From: Alphaproteobacteria bacterium | Lineage (GTDB): Bacteria > Pseudomonadota > Alphaproteobacteria > Rickettsiales > JAFLCR01 | DNA: 8,308 bases | Direction: 5' to 3' | Assembly: GCA_017302755.1 (NCBI GenBank) | Contig: JAFLCR010000099.1 | Location: 1-8,308, forward strand | Shown here: positions 6,236 to 8,308 of the stretch, one piece after another | Layout: the number at the start of each line of letters is the position of its first letter | Position numbering within the stretch: the stretch's first letter is position 1 | Program-made: the position numbers and the translations under genes | The notes under the pieces: model-generated | Database searches by the model: none | What the model was told of the DNA's origin: nothing | The model's input: the letters and a program-made list of their open reading frames with translations, nothing else

Positions 6236-6961
6236 TCAAGGCTCCGCGGAGGCGAAGGTTTGCGTGGTCGCGGGCAGGCGGGTCAGCGGGTCGATCGGCG
6301 TATCCTGTTCCCGCATGGCGTAAAAGAGTTGCGGGGTCAACGCGTTGCCGCTGCTGCCGGCCAGGGCGATCAACTCTCCCTGGCGCACGCGCTGGCCCTG
6401 GCGGACGCGCAGCTCGGCCGCATGGGCGTATGTTGTGGTCACGCCGTTTTCATGACGCAGGATGACCATATGGCCGTAGGGTTTCAATTTGTTACCTGCG
6501 TACAGCACCGTGCCCGAGGCGCTGGCGCGGATCGGCGTGGCGGGCGCGACGGCGAGGGTGATGCCTTCCTCGCTGATGCCCTTGCCCTTATGGCCGAAGG
6601 AAGAAATCAGCCGGCCCTGAAGCGGCCAGATGAAGCCGGGCGTGTCGTGATGCAGCGCGTTCGCGAGGTGCGTTTCGGTTTTGTCGGCGGCGCGGCTTTC
6701 GGGCGGAAGGGGTTTCATCTGCTCCACGTCGACGTCGCGCGAGGAAATGGCCGGTACGGGCGCGGCGGCGGCGGTCGGAATCGCCGCCTCTTTCGCGCTT
6801 GGGCGATAGGAAAGAGAGGCCAGGCGCGTCTTTTTGCCGTGATAGCTGCCGGCGCGGTCCACCAGCTCCGCGGGGGCTTGGTTTGCGCAGGCGGAGAGCA
6901 TCAGCGCGGACACCAATAGAAGCGGGCGCGTCAGCGCCGCTGCGGAAAAATTCAACATCAT
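6236..6961 (-). CDS. LytM/M23-domain lipoprotein, NlpD/EnvC-like, catalytically degenerate
   Basis: A 241-residue lipoprotein. The signal is residues 1-24 with lipobox LSAC (22-25) and Cys25 as the lipidated residue. A Pro/Ala-rich linker (about 40-105) leads to a LytM (peptidase M23) domain beginning at FIWPLQGRLISSFG. In active M23 enzymes zinc is held by an HxxxD pair and an HxH. Here the first pair is replaced (EEGIT where HxGID is usual), the YAH His is kept, and the last motif reads LFYAMR instead of LHFEIR. It therefore should not cleave peptidoglycan. Such degenerate LytM proteins, as NlpD and EnvC, activate cell-wall amidases during division. No LysM domain is seen, unlike NlpD. The start is ATG 6959-6961 behind GGGGA at six bases; a second ATG follows directly. 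Its stop lies 62 bases before the response regulator on the same strand. Confidence 0.88.
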   Translation of the reverse strand: MMLNFSAAALTRPLLLVSALMLSACANQAPAELVDRAGSYHGKKTRLASLSYRPSAKEAAIPTAAAAPVPAISSRDVDVEQMKPLPPESRAADKTETHLANALHHDTPGFIWPLQGRLISSFGHKGKGISEEGITLAVAPATPIRASASGTVLYAGNKLKPYGHMVILRHENGVTTTYAHAAELRVRQGQRVRQGELIALAGSSGNALTPQLFYAMREQDTPIDPLTRLPATTQTFASAEP

Positions 6962-7051
6962 GGCTATTCCCCAGCCGTTTTTATGGATGATGCCAGCATA
7001 GGATGGCGAATTTAAGAAAGCGTAAACCGGTTGGTGACTCAGTTTGAAATG

Positions 7052-7077
7052 GTCATTCCCGCCTGCGCGGGAATGAC
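7052..7077. repeat. Dispersed-type palindrome (GTCATTCCCGC / GCGGGAATGAC)
   Basis: A perfect 11-bp inverted repeat (7052-7062 with 7067-7077) with a CTGC loop. It matches the well-known GTCATTCCCGC...GCGGGAATGAC palindromes scattered through intergenic regions of many bacterial genomes. No T tract follows on either side, so it is not a standard terminator. Copy number cannot be judged from this window, where only one copy is seen. Confidence 0.75.
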
Positions 7078-7251
7078 AATGTTTAGGAGTTCATCAAACG
7101 GCGTCACTACCGTAAACCGTGCTGATCGCAGGCCTGGTTTTTTGCGGTTGCGAATTGCGGGTGCGGAATGGATGTGGAGGTTTGTTGATGTTGTTTTTGA
7201 GATAGGTTAGTACAGAAGTCGCTAAATTAATGACGCATCAATCCATCACCT

Positions 7252-7258
7252 GGGGGAA
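7252..7258 (+). promoter_or_regulatory. Ribosome binding site choosing the RTX start at 7263
   Basis: GGGGGAA lies four bases before the ATG at 7263. The frame is open to an ATG at 7230, which has no such site and would add eleven residues containing a Trp and two His, unlike the acidic repeat protein. The later start is preferred. Confidence 0.7.
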
Positions 7259-7262
7259 CATT

Positions 7263-8249
7263 ATGTCAAACGATGTGAAGAACGGCACGGATAACGCTGA
7301 CACGCTGTATGGCGCGACCGGCGACGACACCATCAACGGCAAAAACGAAGCGGACCGTCTTTCCGGTGGCACCGGCGACGACCTCATCAACGCGGGCTCC
7401 GGTGCGGATACCGTTTACGGCGGCACTGGCGACGACACCGTGAACGCCGCGGGCGGCGACGACCTGGTGTACAGCGGCACAGGCAGCGACGAAGTCAATG
7501 CCAGCAGCGGCGCGGACACGGTGTATGCCGACAGCGGCAGCGACACCGTGCACGGCGGCACCGGCGCCGACCTGCTTTATACGGGCACCGGCGACGACTA
7601 CGCCACCGGTGGCGACGACGCGGACACCATTTACGGTGACACCGGCGATGACGAACTGCACGGCGGCGAAGGCAACGACGAAGTCTATGGCGGCACCGGC
7701 GACGACCTGCTGTATGGCACGCACGGCGATGATACTGTTTCCGGCCACACCGGCAATGACACGCTCTATGGCGGCGTGGGCGCGGACGTGGTGACCGGCG
7801 GCAATGGCGCTGACCTGATCTACGGCGCGTTCTCGGCGAACTCCAGCGAGTCTGACGCGGGCAGTACGGACAGCCTTTCCGGCAACGGCGGCAACGACTC
7901 CATCTTCGGCGGCGTCGGCAATGACGTGATCGACGGCGGCGACGGCAAGGATCACATCAATGGCAGCAAGGGGGTTGACACCCTGACGGGCGCTGGTGGC
8001 GAGGACAAGTTCGTGTGGGACGGCGTGACGCAGTCCGGCATTGGCGCGGGCAACCGTGACGTCATCACCGATTTCCACGGCCACGACAAGATCGACCTCT
8101 CCGCGTTCGGCGGCAGCGCGCTGTGGACCCAGTCCACGGACGGCGGCAACACGATCGTCGCGGTGGATGCCGACGGCGGCGGATCGGCCGATTTCGAGAT
8201 CGAGCTGACCGGCCTTCAGACTCTCACGACGAGCGATTTTATTATCTAA
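7263..8249 (+). CDS. RTX calcium-binding repeat protein consisting of repeats and a C-terminal secretion domain
   Basis: A 328-residue, strongly acidic, Gly/Asp-rich protein. After only about seven residues, nonapeptide repeats run to about residue 246, broken by an insert at 189-203. These bind calcium between turns and fold into a beta-roll outside the cell. Residues 247-328 form a serralysin-like C-terminal domain (SGIGAGNRDVITDF, DKIDLSAF, FEIELTG) ending in DFII, typical of uncleaved type I secretion signals. There is no N-terminal signal peptide and no protease, lipase or adhesin domain, so it is essentially a secreted beta-roll. Tyr recurs every 18 residues at 52, 70, 88, 106, 124 and 142, then at 151, 169 and 187. 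The upstream paralogue at 1-567 shares tail and insert. No transporter genes (ABC, membrane fusion, TolC) are in the window. It might act as a surface coat, adhesin or Ca-dependent matrix protein; this is a guess. Confidence 0.92.
   Translation: MSNDVKNGTDNADTLYGATGDDTINGKNEADRLSGGTGDDLINAGSGADTVYGGTGDDTVNAAGGDDLVYSGTGSDEVNASSGADTVYADSGSDTVHGGTGADLLYTGTGDDYATGGDDADTIYGDTGDDELHGGEGNDEVYGGTGDDLLYGTHGDDTVSGHTGNDTLYGGVGADVVTGGNGADLIYGAFSANSSESDAGSTDSLSGNGGNDSIFGGVGNDVIDGGDGKDHINGSKGVDTLTGAGGEDKFVWDGVTQSGIGAGNRDVITDFHGHDKIDLSAFGGSALWTQSTDGGNTIVAVDADGGGSADFEIELTGLQTLTTSDFII
7284..8000 (+). repeat. Tandem 27-base coding repeats (RTX nonapeptides) with an 18-residue higher-order period
   Basis: The array encodes roughly 25 nonapeptides. 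DNA copies are diverged but share blocks such as ggcaccggcgacgac. The last residue of successive nonapeptides alternates: Y52, N61, Y70, N79, Y88, H97, Y106, T115, Y124, H133, Y142. Because one full beta-roll turn is 18 residues, Tyr would line up on one sheet and Asn/His/Thr on the other. The phase slips by one nonapeptide at Y142-Y151, then resumes (S160, Y169, T178, Y187). Confidence 0.85.
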
Positions 8250-8264
8250 CGCCGATCTCTTTTT

Positions 8265-8296
8265 AAAAAAGGCGGGAGTTTCTCCCGCCTTTTTTT
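8265..8296 (+). terminator. Rho-independent terminator of the second RTX gene
   Basis: A perfect 14-bp stem (8265-8278 with 8282-8295), a TTT loop and a run of seven T (8290-8296) lie 15 bases after the stop codon. The GC-rich core GGCGGGAG/CTCCCGCC is the same as in the terminator of the first RTX gene, though loop and flanks differ. The A run on the left arm makes it usable from the other strand too. Confidence 0.93.
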
Positions 8297-8308
8297 GTTG
8301 TGTATCGA

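Larger units (their letters stand above)
6962..7262. other. 301-base non-coding spacer between divergent genes
   Basis: The spacer separates the LytM lipoprotein from the second RTX gene and must hold promoters for both. Besides the palindrome at 7052-7077 and the ribosome binding site at 7252, it holds a T/G-rich stretch at about 7170-7210, where TTGATG and TAGTAC stand 17 bases apart, a weak promoter match for the RTX gene. I saw no gene or RNA structure that I could support. Confidence 0.5.

Noticed and set aside
6260..6919. 219-residue plus-strand frame over the LytM lipoprotein
   Set aside because: It is antisense to a gene with lipobox, LytM domain and ribosome binding site; its own translation is Gly/Arg-rich and unstructured.
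7052..7077. Palindrome considered as a terminator
   Set aside because: No T run follows on either strand, and it lies between divergent genes where no terminator is needed.
7284..8000. Regular repeat spacing that could suggest a CRISPR array
   Set aside because: The repeats are 27-base coding units without unique spacers and translate to RTX nonapeptides.
7266..8084. Long minus-strand open frame (272 residues) antisense to the RTX gene
   Set aside because: It mirrors the 27-base repeats: a Val/Ala-rich translation with the same period. The opposite strand has clear RTX motifs, ribosome binding site and terminator.
1..8308. Search for tRNA or rRNA genes, insertion sequences, attachment sites and toxin-antitoxin pairs
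   Set aside because: Nothing with convincing structure or motifs was found by reading both strands.

Overview
The window reads as chromosomal DNA of a GC-rich Gram-negative bacterium, most likely an alphaproteobacterium. This rests on gene content: a hopanoid-type squalene desaturase (hpnE), the SecDF-YajC subunit yajC next to a DUF815-type AAA+ ATPase, and a CheY/DivK-like receiver whose tail carries a GPDRRR motif. No rRNA, tRNA, CRISPR array, transposase or phage gene was seen.

Layout. Positions 1-567 hold the 3' end of an RTX (calcium-binding nonapeptide repeat) secreted protein, closed by a perfect hairpin terminator (589-619). Convergent to it is hpnE (622-1887, minus). Across a 63-base divergent spacer lies an unrecognised 252-residue gene (1951-2709, plus) of lower GC than its surroundings. 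It is followed in another frame by a GC-richer open stretch (2664-2912) that looks like a displaced C-terminus. yajC (2914-3363, minus) and the DUF815 ATPase (3541-4356, plus) are divergent. An exported NlpC/P60 cysteine peptidase (4427-5092, plus) ends exactly where a minus-strand cluster ends. Read from its 5' end, that cluster is a LytM/NlpD-like lipoprotein (6961-6236), a single-domain response regulator (6173-5625) and an Hpt-like protein (5581-5093). A 301-base non-coding stretch with a dispersed-type palindrome precedes a second, complete RTX protein (7263-8249) and its terminator (8265-8296).

How the genes relate. The central block is about the cell envelope: hopanoid lipid synthesis, the Sec translocon, a peptidoglycan hydrolase and a probable hydrolase activator beside a small phosphorelay-like pair. 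The LytM domain has lost most of its zinc ligands, and the Hpt protein has Phe where the phosphate-accepting His should be, so both look like regulatory or adaptor versions of catalytic folds. The two RTX proteins flank this block in direct orientation. They are diverged paralogues that share C-terminal domain, repeat architecture, a repeat-interrupting insert and terminator stem core.

Most worth a second look: the strict 18-residue alternation of Tyr and small/polar residues in both RTX beta-rolls; the His-less Hpt next to an intact receiver; the frame break at the end of the unknown 252-residue gene; and the perfect palindrome in the response-regulator promoter region. No transporter for the RTX proteins is visible, and no complete new multi-gene system can be claimed from this window alone.
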